A stretch of 64,000 nucleotides of DNA from an uncultured Cuneatibacter sp. (lineage in GTDB: Bacteria > Bacillota > Clostridia > Lachnospirales > Lachnospiraceae). The position numbers and the translations under genes were made by a program. Positions 18,635 through 27,737 of this stretch are shown piece by piece. Position 1 is the first letter of the stretch; the number at the start of each line of letters is the position of its first letter. The DNA lies in NCBI GenBank assembly GCA_934234215.1, contig CAKQHB010000006.1, forward strand, positions 51,997 through 115,996, written 5' to 3'. Below the pieces are notes generated by a model. It worked only from the letters and a program-made list of their open reading frames with translations. It did not search any database and was not told the origin of the DNA.

Positions 18635-19197
18635 GGAAAGCATTGAAAATTATTTTGATCAGCGTCTCTGTGATCGCATTTATTACACTGGCAGGTGGTT
18701 TTCTGTACTGGTTTTTTATCGGAAGCCGGATCAAAGATGGAGGCAGGATGGAAAACCCGGATGCATACAAAGCAGAAAAGGTGTTGGTGGAATTTGAGTG
18801 GCGACAGAATCACAGCAATTTTTACAGCAGCTTTTCACTGAAATTTTACAAGGAGAACGAGGAACCTTTGCTGACTGGCTGGTTTCCAAGCCAATCCGGC
18901 AGTGATGAGGTAATAAAAAACAGGACAGATGCGTTTTCTAACCCGGTTCCCTGGCAGCTCACGTGGGTACAGTGGTTTGAGCTTCAGAATGTGCTGGCAG
19001 AGTCGGAGCTTCCGGCATACAGAAAACCGTCTTCTGACAGCTATGATGAAGTTGACAGCGAGATCCGGGTCGTCTGGCGCACCGATGACGGAGATGAGAC
19101 CCAAAAGCTCAGCGGCCGTCATGCAGAAGCGCTGGAGACCTTGGTGCTGGATATTGCTGAGGAAGCATATGCAGCGTCAAAGCCTGAACGGAAGTAG
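18631..19197 (+). CDS. Membrane-anchored hypothetical protein
   Basis: 188 residues. One N-terminal transmembrane helix (residues 5-32, ILISVSVIAFITLAGGFLYW) is followed by a soluble domain with no family I recognise. The start is a GTG at 18631 overlapping the SPFH stop by 4 bp, so translation is coupled. Trp-rich FNPVPWQLTWVQWFELQ-like segments suggest an extracytoplasmic beta-rich domain. Its role in the envelope cluster is unknown. Confidence 0.7.
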   Translation: MRKALKIILISVSVIAFITLAGGFLYWFFIGSRIKDGGRMENPDAYKAEKVLVEFEWRQNHSNFYSSFSLKFYKENEEPLLTGWFPSQSGSDEVIKNRTDAFSNPVPWQLTWVQWFELQNVLAESELPAYRKPSSDSYDEVDSEIRVVWRTDDGDETQKLSGRHAEALETLVLDIAEEAYAASKPERK

Positions 19198-19257
19198 TAT
19201 GTAGTGTGCGAAACAATAAAAACAAACAATAAAAACAAACAACAAGGAGGAACTATT

Positions 19258-19662
19258 ATGAATGGACACAAGTTTTTGAAGGTTACTGGAATTTTGATGA
19301 TCATTGCTGCTGTTTTTTCCATCATTGCAGGTGTGCTTGTCGGTGGACTGGGTGCGCTGGCGGCAGGGATGGGTGCGGCCTCCGGCCTGACTTTTCCCTA
19401 CTGGGCGGCGCTGTTCCTGACACTGGTTGGAGGAATCTGCCAGATGATCGCCGGAGTTAAGGGTGTCAAGCACAGCAAGTCTAGCGAACAAGCTGGCAAG
19501 CTCATTACATGGGGTGCAATCGTGGCTATATTCAGCGTTTTGAGCATCGTGATGAATCTTGTCAACGGCGGTGAGTTTAATATCATGAGCGTTCTTACGG
19601 GTGTGGCCGTTCCGGCCTTATACATCTACGGCGCCGTACTCAATTCCAGAGCAGACGCATAG
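19258..19662 (+). CDS. Small four-helix membrane protein
   Basis: 134 residues from the ATG at 19258, which has AAGGAGGAA 9 nt upstream; a frame 18 codons longer lacks a ribosome site. Four hydrophobic helices with a Gly-rich first hairpin (GVLVGGLGALAAGMGAASG). No catalytic motif is visible. It sits between the coupled SPFH pair and the DUF4428 gene. Confidence 0.75.
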   Translation: MNGHKFLKVTGILMIIAAVFSIIAGVLVGGLGALAAGMGAASGLTFPYWAALFLTLVGGICQMIAGVKGVKHSKSSEQAGKLITWGAIVAIFSVLSIVMNLVNGGEFNIMSVLTGVAVPALYIYGAVLNSRADA

Positions 19663-19707
19663 AACAATGCATAGTTCAAGAAGTAGACATAAAGGAGCTT
19701 AATACAT

Positions 19708-20475
19708 ATGGGACTGTTCGATAAGAAATATTGCGATATTTGTGGGGAAAAGATCGGTTTACTTGGCAACCGCAAGCTGGAAAACGGAAATCTCTGCAAA
19801 AACTGTGCCAAAAAGCTTTCCCCGTGGTTCTCTGACCGACGCAGCAGCACTGTCGAGGAAATCAAGGCACAGCTTGATTACAGGGAAGCAAATCAAGAAA
19901 AGGTAGAGGCATTCCATACGACCAGAACGCTCGGCACGGACACAAAGGTGCTTCTTGACGAGGACGCGAAAAAATTCATGGTGACGCGGGCCAGAAATTT
20001 CGTGGAGGCAAACCCGGATGTCCTGGACTTTGCAGACGTGACCGGCTGCAATCTCGATATTGACGAGAGCCGTTCGGAGCTCAAGCGTGAAGATAAGGAC
20101 GGCAAGGAGGTCAGCTACAATCCGCCGCGCTATGAATACTCTTATGATTTCTATATCACGATATTCGTCAATAACCCTTATTTTGACGAAATACGCTTCC
20201 AACTCAATTCCGGTTCCGTGGACATTACGCCGCCTGCAGCGCGTCCGGGCATGACAGCCCAGTGCAATCCGGAAACCAATGTTGAGTACCGCAATTACAA
20301 AAAGCTTGGTGAGGAGATCCGGCAGGTTTTGACGCAAGTTCGCAAGGATGAGCGCGAAAAAATCGAGCAGGCAGCCGCGCCTAAGGCGGCAGTCACCTGT
20401 CCCTACTGCGGTGCGACGACTACACCGGATGCAAGCGGTTGCTGTGAATACTGCGGCGGCGCGGTGAACAGCTGA
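19708..20475 (+). CDS. DUF4428 zinc-finger protein with C-terminal zinc ribbon
   Basis: 255 residues. An N-terminal four-Cys DUF4428 finger (YCDICGEKIG, then LCKNCAKKL) is followed by a central ~150-residue domain and a C-terminal ribbon (CPYCGATT, then CEYCGG). Proteins of this design are common in Clostridia beside SPFH genes. The central domain looks like an acidic beta-rich DUF and I cannot name it. AAGGAG lies about 10 nt before the ATG. The repeated use of zinc ribbons across this cluster suggests a shared docking mode. Confidence 0.78.
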   Translation: MGLFDKKYCDICGEKIGLLGNRKLENGNLCKNCAKKLSPWFSDRRSSTVEEIKAQLDYREANQEKVEAFHTTRTLGTDTKVLLDEDAKKFMVTRARNFVEANPDVLDFADVTGCNLDIDESRSELKREDKDGKEVSYNPPRYEYSYDFYITIFVNNPYFDEIRFQLNSGSVDITPPAARPGMTAQCNPETNVEYRNYKKLGEEIRQVLTQVRKDEREKIEQAAAPKAAVTCPYCGATTTPDASGCCEYCGGAVNS

Positions 20476-20513
20476 TCCATCCATCAAACGATATAAAGAA
20501 AGAAGGTAAAAAA

Positions 20514-20843
20514 ATGAGAAAGTATGCAGCATTATTCCTGATCATGGTTACGCTTCTGACGCTTGCCGCCTGTGGCAGCAAGGATGCACTGGCTGGCACA
20601 TGGTCTGCAGAGCTTGGCGCAGACGGTGTGATCACATGGACATTCAATGGGAAAGGCAAATGCACCATGGAGAATGCGTACATGGAGCAGGATGGCACAT
20701 ATACCATTGACGGTGACCAGCTTACGGTGAAGCTGGAGGCATGGAGTGAGCCGTCTACTTATACATTCTCAGTGGATGGCGACAGCCTTACCATGAATGA
20801 GAACTCCGGTTACGGTATCAGCGGCGTTTTTGCAAAAAAATAA
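20514..20843 (+). CDS. Small lipoprotein, lipocalin-like/DUF5640-like
   Basis: 109 residues with a type II signal peptide. The lipobox LAAC puts the lipidated Cys at residue 20. The mature part (LAGTWSAELG, WTFNGKGKC, DGTYTIDGDQLTV) has the alternating Trp/Gly pattern of small lipocalin-like beta-barrel domains. It is exported and membrane-anchored. AAGAAGG lies upstream of the ATG. Ligand unknown. Confidence 0.75.
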   Translation: MRKYAALFLIMVTLLTLAACGSKDALAGTWSAELGADGVITWTFNGKGKCTMENAYMEQDGTYTIDGDQLTVKLEAWSEPSTYTFSVDGDSLTMNENSGYGISGVFAKK

Positions 20844-20954
20844 GCCGCATAAGAGGACAACGCTTATATGCACTTGTATTTTTCATCAGAATTGCATTTT
20901 ATTTTCCGGTGATCAGTAGATTTGTGCATTCCTAAAGGATATGGGGAGGGAATT

Positions 20955-22838
20955 ATGAAACAGACGAAGACGAAGCTTCTCTGCCTGCTTCTTGCTGCGT
21001 TGATGTTGTTCAGCCTTACTGCCTGCGGCAAGGATAAGACAGCAGACTCCAATTTGATCAAGCTCGGTGATTATGAGCTGCTCTACAAGGGCGCGTGCAT
21101 CATGGAAGATTCGGACGGAAATGATGCAATCGTTCTGACGCTGGACTTCACAAACAACAGCAAGGAAAACGCCTCCTATCTCTGGAGTATAGATGAAACC
21201 GTTATGCAGAACGGCGTAGAGCTGGAGGTCGCATCGATTATTACAGATTACGACACTTTTGAAACTGCAATTGACAACCAGTTCACAGATATTGCACCGG
21301 GTACGACGCTCGAGGTGCGGACAGCTTATGTGCTGAACGATGCGTCCGGCACGGTGGAGGCAACCTTTGAACAGATGTTTGGAAAGAAGAACGGCAAGAT
21401 TACTATCGACCCATCCTCGCTTAAGCGTGAGACTCCCGCAGCTGATACGACCGGCAGTGAACCGACCGTTGACAGCACGCTGACCTCCGATCCGGCCGAG
21501 AATGGTGATGCACTGCTTGACTGGTGGAACGGCGAATGGTACGGCTGGTGGAAGATGAGCGGTTGCTACGGCGACTATGAGAGCATGGAAGGAAGCTGGT
21601 GGGATGTCTGCGGCGATATTGACATTAGTACGGACTACACTGGCACGATCACGCTTTGGGACGAGGATTACACAAGGTCCGAGCCAATGGCCTCCGCACA
21701 GGTCAGTCTGAGCGAGATCGGCACCGGCACATACGGCACAGTGATGTCCGAGGGCGGCTGGTTCACAAACGTACCGCTGGAGCATGCCGACTGGATCGTT
21801 GACCCGGGTCTTTTGGACTATGATGACATGATCTGGATCAGCGGCGACTATGAAGACGGTGATGACGAGTTCCACTACGACATCTATCTGCGTCCGTGGG
21901 GTCTCTACTGGGACGACATGGAGGAGGATGCATATCCTTATAGCTATACCGACTGGTATCTGCCGCTGATTGATGCAGGCAAGTCTATGCCGGACGTCAT
22001 TGGAGAAGGAACTGTTCCGACAGAGAGTGCTGCGTTCACCTCGACGGACGCTGCGGCATCCGGTGGAGACGGCATTGTGACTGAGGAGCAGGTGCAGAAG
22101 GGCTACGTCTGGATGAACGAGGTTAACAAGAATATTTTTGATGCAACTTACGATGATATTGTTGCCTATTTCGGTGTGGATGGCGAGTTCGTCAAGGAAG
22201 AGTACAGCGACCATATGAAGTCGAACTACCGCTACTACAAGTGGATCTCAAGTGAAGACAGCTCACATTTTATCTACGTCAATTTCCGTGAAAAGACACC
22301 GGATGTTTATACCGTAAGCGGCTACAATACAAGCGGCTTCTCCGGCAATGAGGCTATCTCGAAGTATCTTGACACCGTAAAGGCAGAAGCAGCCGAAGCG
22401 AACAAGGCAATGTCTGCAAACGCCGAGATGAAGGAATTCTCCGTGGAGGTTACCCAGTTTGCGCACGATGATGTGAAGGTCAAGATCATGACGAAGATCC
22501 CGGTATCCGGCTGGTCATTCGATGATGGAAAGCACTGTCTGGTGGAAAACGACGATCCCACAGCGTTTGGTGCGGGCGCTATCCAGTTTGAGGTAAGAGA
22601 GAACGTTGAAAAATTTGATTTCTACAAGGACGACTTCGAAAACTATCAGGATATCGAAGACCGCGTGATCGGTGGTATCACCTTCCACGGCCGCACCTAC
22701 AGAAACATCGGCTATGATTGGATTCAGTATATTGCGCAGCTTGACGATGGCCGCGCCCTTTCCATTGGCCTTCGGAATATGGACTGCGTTCCGGGAACGA
22801 TGCCAGACATCATTCTAAGCAACATGACGTTCCAATAA
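20955..22838 (+). CDS. DUF5067 lipoprotein
   Basis: 627 residues from the ATG at 20955, with GGGAGGG 5-6 nt upstream. The signal peptide ends in a lipobox (SLTAC). Residues ~25-145 match DUF5067 (LGDYELLYKGA, VLTLDFTNNSKENASYLW), an immunoglobulin-like extracellular fold. A Trp/Asp-rich central domain (about 185-345) and a C-terminal domain of the type found in anti-sigma-like lipoproteins follow; neither is one I can name. It ends in a strong hairpin terminator at 22867-22912. It is an exposed lipoprotein of the envelope cluster. Confidence 0.78.
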   Translation: MKQTKTKLLCLLLAALMLFSLTACGKDKTADSNLIKLGDYELLYKGACIMEDSDGNDAIVLTLDFTNNSKENASYLWSIDETVMQNGVELEVASIITDYDTFETAIDNQFTDIAPGTTLEVRTAYVLNDASGTVEATFEQMFGKKNGKITIDPSSLKRETPAADTTGSEPTVDSTLTSDPAENGDALLDWWNGEWYGWWKMSGCYGDYESMEGSWWDVCGDIDISTDYTGTITLWDEDYTRSEPMASAQVSLSEIGTGTYGTVMSEGGWFTNVPLEHADWIVDPGLLDYDDMIWISGDYEDGDDEFHYDIYLRPWGLYWDDMEEDAYPYSYTDWYLPLIDAGKSMPDVIGEGTVPTESAAFTSTDAAASGGDGIVTEEQVQKGYVWMNEVNKNIFDATYDDIVAYFGVDGEFVKEEYSDHMKSNYRYYKWISSEDSSHFIYVNFREKTPDVYTVSGYNTSGFSGNEAISKYLDTVKAEAAEANKAMSANAEMKEFSVEVTQFAHDDVKVKIMTKIPVSGWSFDDGKHCLVENDDPTAFGAGAIQFEVRENVEKFDFYKDDFENYQDIEDRVIGGITFHGRTYRNIGYDWIQYIAQLDDGRALSIGLRNMDCVPGTMPDIILSNMTFQ

Positions 22839-22866
22839 GAGCATCGTACTTCTGAAAATCTTTATA

Positions 22867-22912
22867 AAACCGGCTCCCGCCCCAATTTGGAGCGGGAGAA
22901 ACCGGTTTTTTG
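22867..22912 (+). terminator. Intrinsic terminator after DUF5067 gene
   Basis: A two-part stem, AAACCGG plus CTCCCGC pairing with GCGGGAG plus CCGGTTT, around an 11-nt loop and followed by a T-run. It splits the envelope cluster into at least two transcription units. Confidence 0.85.
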
Positions 22913-22933
22913 TGAAAAAACGGAGGTGATGCT

Positions 22934-23788
22934 GTGAAATGCAAAATATTCCTCGCTATAGCGAGCCTGTGGATGGGGCTGCTGGATCTCACCGCCTGCA
23001 GCAGAGTCAATGAATGTACCTATCAGTACCCCGAGACGGCAGTTCTCTTCGATGACTTCCACATTAAAAAAACTGTTTACCGTCCGGATGTCATGAAGCT
23101 CTATTATCGCGGCGGACAGCTCAAGGACAATCCCATCCGCTGCTATGACGCGAATTTTGAAGATCTGGGTGATCAGTTTGAATATTCATTTCAAAATGGA
23201 GTTCTGACCGTTCAGGCAGATTTTGCGGAACGCATCAGCGGGCTGATGATCGAGGACAGAGAACACGACGTTGTCTATCATCTGCGCTATCTGGATTCCT
23301 CGCAGTTCGCATGGTTGGCAGATGTGTTCTGGTACGATGAGGGCTGGTGCGAAATGGGAGATCGCGAATTGTATTACAGTGAGGCTGAGCTGCAAGCGGA
23401 AGCCGACAAAAAAAATGAAGACCAGAAGGCGGCACAGGAGACTTTTGCGTTGCTGGAGGGTACATGGATCACGGAGGATAGCCTGCAGAAATACGAGTTT
23501 GTCGCAAACGAGGACGAATGCGGCATGGATTGTTGCAACATGTGGTGGAACAGTGAGACACAGAGGTGGGACAGTTGGAGCTTTTTTGCGGAGACAGCGT
23601 TCCAAACGAAGGGGGCTGATGCCTTACTTGAGTTTGACGTTGATTGCGACGAAATCGCAGAAAAGGCCGAAAGGCTGATCGCCATCACGCTTGTCAACAG
23701 AGACCATGCAGCGGCGAATATGTGCATCTTATACGATCCGGACGAAAATGTCATAAAGGATACGGACGCGATCTATTACAAGCAGTGA
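22934..23788 (+). CDS. Putative lipoprotein, unknown function
   Basis: 284 residues. The start is a GTG at 22934 with CGGAGG 6-8 nt upstream. A short signal peptide ends in LTAC (Cys at residue 22). The mature protein has an N-terminal beta-rich half, an Ala/Lys/Glu helix near 160-180 and a C-terminal half with WITEDSLQKYEF, which resembles small lipocalin-like repeats. No named family recognised. It lies between two terminator-separated parts of the envelope cluster. Confidence 0.65.
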   Translation: MKCKIFLAIASLWMGLLDLTACSRVNECTYQYPETAVLFDDFHIKKTVYRPDVMKLYYRGGQLKDNPIRCYDANFEDLGDQFEYSFQNGVLTVQADFAERISGLMIEDREHDVVYHLRYLDSSQFAWLADVFWYDEGWCEMGDRELYYSEAELQAEADKKNEDQKAAQETFALLEGTWITEDSLQKYEFVANEDECGMDCCNMWWNSETQRWDSWSFFAETAFQTKGADALLEFDVDCDEIAEKAERLIAITLVNRDHAAANMCILYDPDENVIKDTDAIYYKQ

Positions 23789-23888
23789 GCCTGTGAGACA
23801 CGTCCGAAAAAACACGATCAGAACTGTGCTCGGCGCTTCAAGCTGCCCTTGCGGGCGGTAACGCCGGTCTGGGAAATGAGGAACTTAG

Positions 23889-25049
23889 ATGGCAACACAA
23901 ATTACAAATTATCAATGTCCTGCCTGTACAGGACCGCTCCATTTTGTAGGAGAATCCGGCAAGCTGGAGTGCGACTACTGCGGCTCAAGCTTCGATGTCG
24001 CAGAAATTGAAGCACTCTACGCGGAAAAAGAATCGAAGGCAGCGGAAGCAGCGAAGAAACAGGAAGAAACAGAAGTGGCTCAAAAAGCTGCCGAAGCGGA
24101 AGAACAACAGACTGCTGCGGACGACACTGACTGGGATACTTCCGGCTTGAGTGAGGACTGGGGAGCAGACGCAGGCAGTATGAAGGCTTACTGCTGCCCG
24201 TCGTGCGGCGCAGAACTGCTCTGCGACGCGACGACCGCAGCCACCTCCTGCCCATATTGCGGAAATCCGTCAGTGATCCCGGGACAGTTCACCGGTACCT
24301 TGAAGCCAGACTTTGTGCTTCCTTTTAAGTTGAGCAAGGAGGATGCCATCAAGGCGCTGAAGAGGCACTATCTCAAGAAGCCTTTGCTGCCGTCAACATT
24401 CTCCAAAGCCAACCATCTGGAGGAAATCAAGGGTGTGTATGTACCCTTCTGGATGTACGACGGCGAGGCCAGTGGAAGCGTGCAGTTCCATGCCACGCAG
24501 GTACATACCTACACCTCGGGAGACTATGAGATCACAGAAACCCGTCACTATGATGTGGGTCGTGCCGGTTCCGTTGGTTTTGAAAAAATCCCGGTGGATG
24601 CATCGAGCAAGATGCCGGATGATTACATGGATTCTATCGAACCGTATGACTATGCAGAGCTCAAGCCATTTTCCACGGCGTTTCTGCCCGGATTTCTGGC
24701 GGACAAATATGATGTAAGCATTGAAGACAGCCGGGAGCGGGCGGACAAACGCTGTGCAGGTTCGTTGCTGTCGGCGCTGGAGAATACGGTGTCAGGTTAC
24801 ACCACCTGCAATGAAACGAGCCGCGACATCCACTTGAAGCGTGGTAAGGTGCATTATGCGTTGCTGCCGGTCTGGATCCTGAATACAAAATGGGAGGGCA
24901 AGGACTTCCTCTTTACTATGAACGGTCAGACGGGTAAGCTGGTAGGAAATCTTCCCGTCAGTACGAAACGGGTCATCGGTCTGTTCGCGGCGATTGCGGC
25001 GCCACTCATTGCCATTAGTGTGACTGCGGTGCTGCTTATGGTACGCTAG
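23889..25049 (+). CDS. Zinc-ribbon membrane protein, YdjG-like
   Basis: 386 residues. Two zinc ribbons (YQCPACTGPL/CDYCGSS near 9-36 and YCCPSCGAEL/CPYCGN near 101-124) are separated by an acidic Ala/Glu coiled segment. A conserved ~200-residue domain follows (KGVYVPFWMYDGEASG, then VHYALLPVWILNTKW), and a C-terminal transmembrane helix at about 360-385. This matches the B. subtilis YdjG design, a PspA partner at the membrane. It is 13 bp from the TPM-domain gene, the same order as ydjG-ydjH. Confidence 0.8.
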   Translation: MATQITNYQCPACTGPLHFVGESGKLECDYCGSSFDVAEIEALYAEKESKAAEAAKKQEETEVAQKAAEAEEQQTAADDTDWDTSGLSEDWGADAGSMKAYCCPSCGAELLCDATTAATSCPYCGNPSVIPGQFTGTLKPDFVLPFKLSKEDAIKALKRHYLKKPLLPSTFSKANHLEEIKGVYVPFWMYDGEASGSVQFHATQVHTYTSGDYEITETRHYDVGRAGSVGFEKIPVDASSKMPDDYMDSIEPYDYAELKPFSTAFLPGFLADKYDVSIEDSRERADKRCAGSLLSALENTVSGYTTCNETSRDIHLKRGKVHYALLPVWILNTKWEGKDFLFTMNGQTGKLVGNLPVSTKRVIGLFAAIAAPLIAISVTAVLLMVR

Positions 25050-25062
25050 GGAGGGGTGAGAT

Positions 25063-25854
25063 ATGAAAAAAACAATACGCTGTCTCCTGTTGGCGTTTAT
25101 GCTTACGCTTGTATTCTGTGTGAGTGTAGCTGCGGCTGAACAGACAGGTGCACAGCTTTCTTATGTAACGGACTCGGCCGAACTTCTCAGCGAAAGCGAA
25201 AATATGCGGCTGGAAAAGATGGCGGAAAGCGTCTCCAAAAAATACGGCGTCGGCATTTACATCGTAACCGTGGAGGATTATCGGGAATTCCATTCTGAAG
25301 GCGTCTATAAGGCGACTTACACCATCTACCATCAGTACACCATGGGCGAAGGACCGAACCGCGATGGGATCATGCTTCTGCTCAGCATGGATGATCGTGA
25401 CTGGGCGATGTTCTGCTACGGTTCACGCTGTGAGTACGCGTTCAACAGCTATGGCCAGCAGAAGCTGGAAAAGGTATTTCTGGATAATTTTGGGGACAAT
25501 GACTGGTACGGCGGCTTCGAGGACTATATCAAGGAATGCAACAGCTATCTGGAAAAGGCTGCAGCTGGAAAGCCTGTCCGCGCCAGCGCACTGATTCCAT
25601 GCCTTATTGTGACAGGATTGTCCCTGCTTGTTGCAGCGGTCATTGTTACCGTGATATGGGAGAAGATGAATTCTGTGTCTAAAAAGGTGACAGCTAACGC
25701 CTATATTTCTGAAGCACTTCAACTGACGGAGCAAACGGATCGTTTTACCCATAAGACAACGTCCCGCCGGAAGATCGAGCGCAGCTCGTCCGGCGGTGGA
25801 AGCAGCCACAGCGAATCCGGCGGCGGCGGTTCCGGTCGAAGCGGAAAATTCTGA
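25063..25854 (+). CDS. TPM-domain membrane protein, YdjH-like
   Basis: 263 residues. A cleavable signal peptide (1 to about 25, ending VAAAEQ) leads into a TPM domain (about 30-165; YVTDSAELLSESENMRLEK, GIYIVTVEDY, GDNDWYGGFEDYI). One transmembrane helix (about 182-203) and a Ser/Gly-rich tail (SSSGGGSSHSESGGGGSG) complete it. The Gly-rich tail is typical of YgcG/YdjH relatives. GGAGGGG lies about 9 nt upstream. Last gene of the envelope cluster. Membrane-linked stress role by analogy with B. subtilis YdjH. Confidence 0.85.
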   Translation: MKKTIRCLLLAFMLTLVFCVSVAAAEQTGAQLSYVTDSAELLSESENMRLEKMAESVSKKYGVGIYIVTVEDYREFHSEGVYKATYTIYHQYTMGEGPNRDGIMLLLSMDDRDWAMFCYGSRCEYAFNSYGQQKLEKVFLDNFGDNDWYGGFEDYIKECNSYLEKAAAGKPVRASALIPCLIVTGLSLLVAAVIVTVIWEKMNSVSKKVTANAYISEALQLTEQTDRFTHKTTSRRKIERSSSGGGSSHSESGGGGSGRSGKF

Positions 25855-25902
25855 CCTAAAAGGAATGGCTGGGAAAAGGGTGTATTTCATATACAACAAA
25901 AC

Positions 25903-25941
25903 AAGGGCGGAAGCACTGCAATAGCAATGCTTCCGCCCTTT
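25903..25941 (-). terminator. Intrinsic terminator of the hydroxyacyl-CoA dehydrogenase gene
   Basis: A 13-bp perfect stem (AAGGGCGGAAGCA at 25903-25915 with its complement at 25928-25940). The T-rich tract is on the minus-strand side, so it mainly serves the minus-strand gene ending at 25967. It may also stop transcripts arriving from the envelope cluster. Confidence 0.85.
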
Positions 25942-25966
25942 GTCCGGCAGAAAGACGGGAAAAAGA

Positions 25967-26929
25967 TTATTTGTCGTATTTGTAGAAACCTTCTCCGGAT
26001 GCCATACCAAGCTTTCCTTCGTCAATGTATTTCTGCAGGATTGCTTCCATTGCCTTAAAATTGTACGGCATCATCATCTTTTTGAGCAGGGGCGAGAACA
26101 GTCCCGGCACATGCTGATACTGATGGACAATGTTGTACGCGGTCGTCAGACCAACGGTATCGAAGATCTGGAACGGTCCCTTCGGAGCGCCGGTTCCGCG
26201 GGTCCATGCAATGTCGATGCTCTTCGGATCGGAAACACCTGCGGCATACAGATCCAGTCCGCTTAACAGGAACGGTACGAGCATGGAGTTTAACAGATAG
26301 CCGCTTTTTTCTTTCAGAACGGGCAGTCCCAGCATGCGAATGTCGTTTGCAAACTGCATGATCTCATCAAAATATTTTTTATCAGTCTGGCTCTGAGACA
26401 TAATTTCAACCACATTGTTCTTCCAAATGGAGTTTGCGAAATGCAGAGACAGATAACGATCCGGTCTGCCGGTGTATTTTGCAAAAGTAGAAGGAAGCAG
26501 CGTGGAAGAGTTGGTTACGATGACCGTTTTTGCCGGAAGCAGCGGAGCTAATTTCTTATAGAAAGCGATTTTGTCATCGGTGTTTTCTGCCATAGATTCA
26601 ATAACCAGATCTGCGTCAGCAACGGCTTTCTTCATGTCAAGCTCCAGCTTGATAGATGCGTGAGCCTGATCGGCTTTTTTCAGACAGACTTCTTTATCGA
26701 AAGATTCTTCGTCGGCAATGCCGGGACACCAGGGACCCTCGCCGGAAGCCATTTTTTCGATGGCGTCATGATAAGTTTCTTTCAGGTGATCCAGCTTCGG
26801 CTGGGTACGTCCGATGGAACCTTCGCTGCGGAGCCAGATCGTAACATTGAATCCGCAATAAGCTGCCTGATATGCAATCTGGCTGCCGAGAACGCCGCCG
26901 CCTGCGATCACAACATTCGAATATTTCAT
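25967..26929 (-). CDS. 3-hydroxyacyl-CoA dehydrogenase
   Basis: 320 residues. The N-terminal Rossmann domain has VVIAGGGVLGSQIA (NAD-binding) and later VTNSSTLLPS, with the family catalytic His in YLSLHFANS. The C-terminal helical domain (GYLLNSMLVPFLLSGLDL, then GPFQIFDTVGL) is typical of HbdH/FadB-like enzymes. It would interconvert 3-hydroxyacyl-CoA and 3-oxoacyl-CoA, for example in butyrate formation. No thiolase or crotonase gene is nearby, so the acyl substrate is open. GGGAGG lies about 9 nt before the ATG. Confidence 0.9.
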   Translation of the reverse strand: MKYSNVVIAGGGVLGSQIAYQAAYCGFNVTIWLRSEGSIGRTQPKLDHLKETYHDAIEKMASGEGPWCPGIADEESFDKEVCLKKADQAHASIKLELDMKKAVADADLVIESMAENTDDKIAFYKKLAPLLPAKTVIVTNSSTLLPSTFAKYTGRPDRYLSLHFANSIWKNNVVEIMSQSQTDKKYFDEIMQFANDIRMLGLPVLKEKSGYLLNSMLVPFLLSGLDLYAAGVSDPKSIDIAWTRGTGAPKGPFQIFDTVGLTTAYNIVHQYQHVPGLFSPLLKKMMMPYNFKAMEAILQKYIDEGKLGMASGEGFYKYDK

Positions 26930-27034
26930 AGTGTAAACCTCCCGTAAAAAATGAACGATAAACTATTGTTAATATTATAACACATAGGATGGAAAAAAGA
27001 TATAGGCAGAGGGGATATGTTTGAACAAATTTTA

Positions 27035-27051
27035 TTAAACCACCGGTTTAA
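27035..27051. promoter_or_regulatory. Palindromic operator candidate
   Basis: TTAAACC-ACC-GGTTTAA, 7-bp perfect arms with a 3-nt centre. It abuts the -35 of the promoter at 27051-27079, the position expected for a repressor site. The cognate regulator is unknown; the XRE protein encoded at 27864 is one candidate. Confidence 0.45.
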
Positions 27052-27079
27052 TGACAGAAAAGCATGGGTATGCTATGAT
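27051..27079 (+). promoter_or_regulatory. Extended -10 promoter for the ORF-free transcript
   Basis: -35 ATGACA (27051-27056), 17-nt spacer, -10 TATGAT (27074-27079) with an upstream TG for an extended -10. Transcription would start near 27086, where the hairpin-rich region begins. Confidence 0.6.
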
Positions 27080-27085
27080 AGGCAC

Positions 27086-27725
27086 TGTCAAAAGAAAACA
27101 TTGTCAAGCATACATTCCGAAGGGAGGATATCGGAATAACCCGGTGAAGAGGAGTTGCTCACTCTGCCGGGGCATTTCGAAAAGTGCTCGGGTCAAACGA
27201 AGGAAGGATACTTCCGGATAGGCGGCCGCGTCAAAGGCAGTAATGCCTAGACGAAGAGGTGTAACTCCCAAAGTAAAGGAATGGCGTTTGCTGCAGTGCA
27301 GTATAGTCCAGATCGCGTATCGGTGGAGCAATAGAAGGCACTTGAACAGAGCTGCCCGAATCTGAGTTAGGTGTTGGCTGGTAACCAGCGCAAACCTTAG
27401 AATTACCAACAATCCACTTTGCCGTGAAGCGGAGAAATCCGTGTATAAGATATGTGATGGGGTCTCTTAGTAGCCCAAGGCAATCCAAAAAGTAACCGGA
27501 ATGGTGAAATGATATTTGGAAAATAATGCTGAATGAGCATGGGTGAAAAGTACGGGTAACCAGTCCCGTCCTGGCTTGGCGCAAGCAGGGGAAAGATGTA
27601 TAGAAGTAGCTAGCTATGCACAGCCTTTCTCTTCCAGGTAGGATAAAAATGCTGAAGCTGCAGCAGGTAGGTTGAAGGACCATTTCGGTGTCTTCCCTTT
27701 GGAATGGATGCGAGAGAATGCCATC
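27086..27725 (+). ncRNA. Candidate large structured non-coding RNA (~640 nt)
   Basis: No plausible reading frame covers this stretch on either strand, yet it is densely folded. Examples: ATTCCGA/TCGGAAT (27114-27137); CCCGG/CCGGG enclosing AGAG-GAG-TTG-CTC-A-CTCT (27140-27171); CGTC/GACG enclosing AGGC/GCCT (27229-27253); GCTGG-TAA-CCAGC (27377-27389); ACGGG/CCCGT (27552-27569); GCTTG-GCG-CAAGC (27574-27586). It starts at its own promoter and ends before the promoter of the XRE gene. I see no group II intron domain V, tmRNA ends or RNase P core. Large ornate RNAs such as ROOL, GOLLD or OLE are the nearest idea, but I cannot match a model from memory. Confidence 0.5.
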
Positions 27726-27737
27726 TGAAAAATCTGC

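Noticed and set aside
27086..27725. Group II intron without ORF
   Set aside because: No recognisable GTGYG 5' end or domain V with its GAAA-capped stem, and the sequence has its own promoter. A formal model search is still needed.
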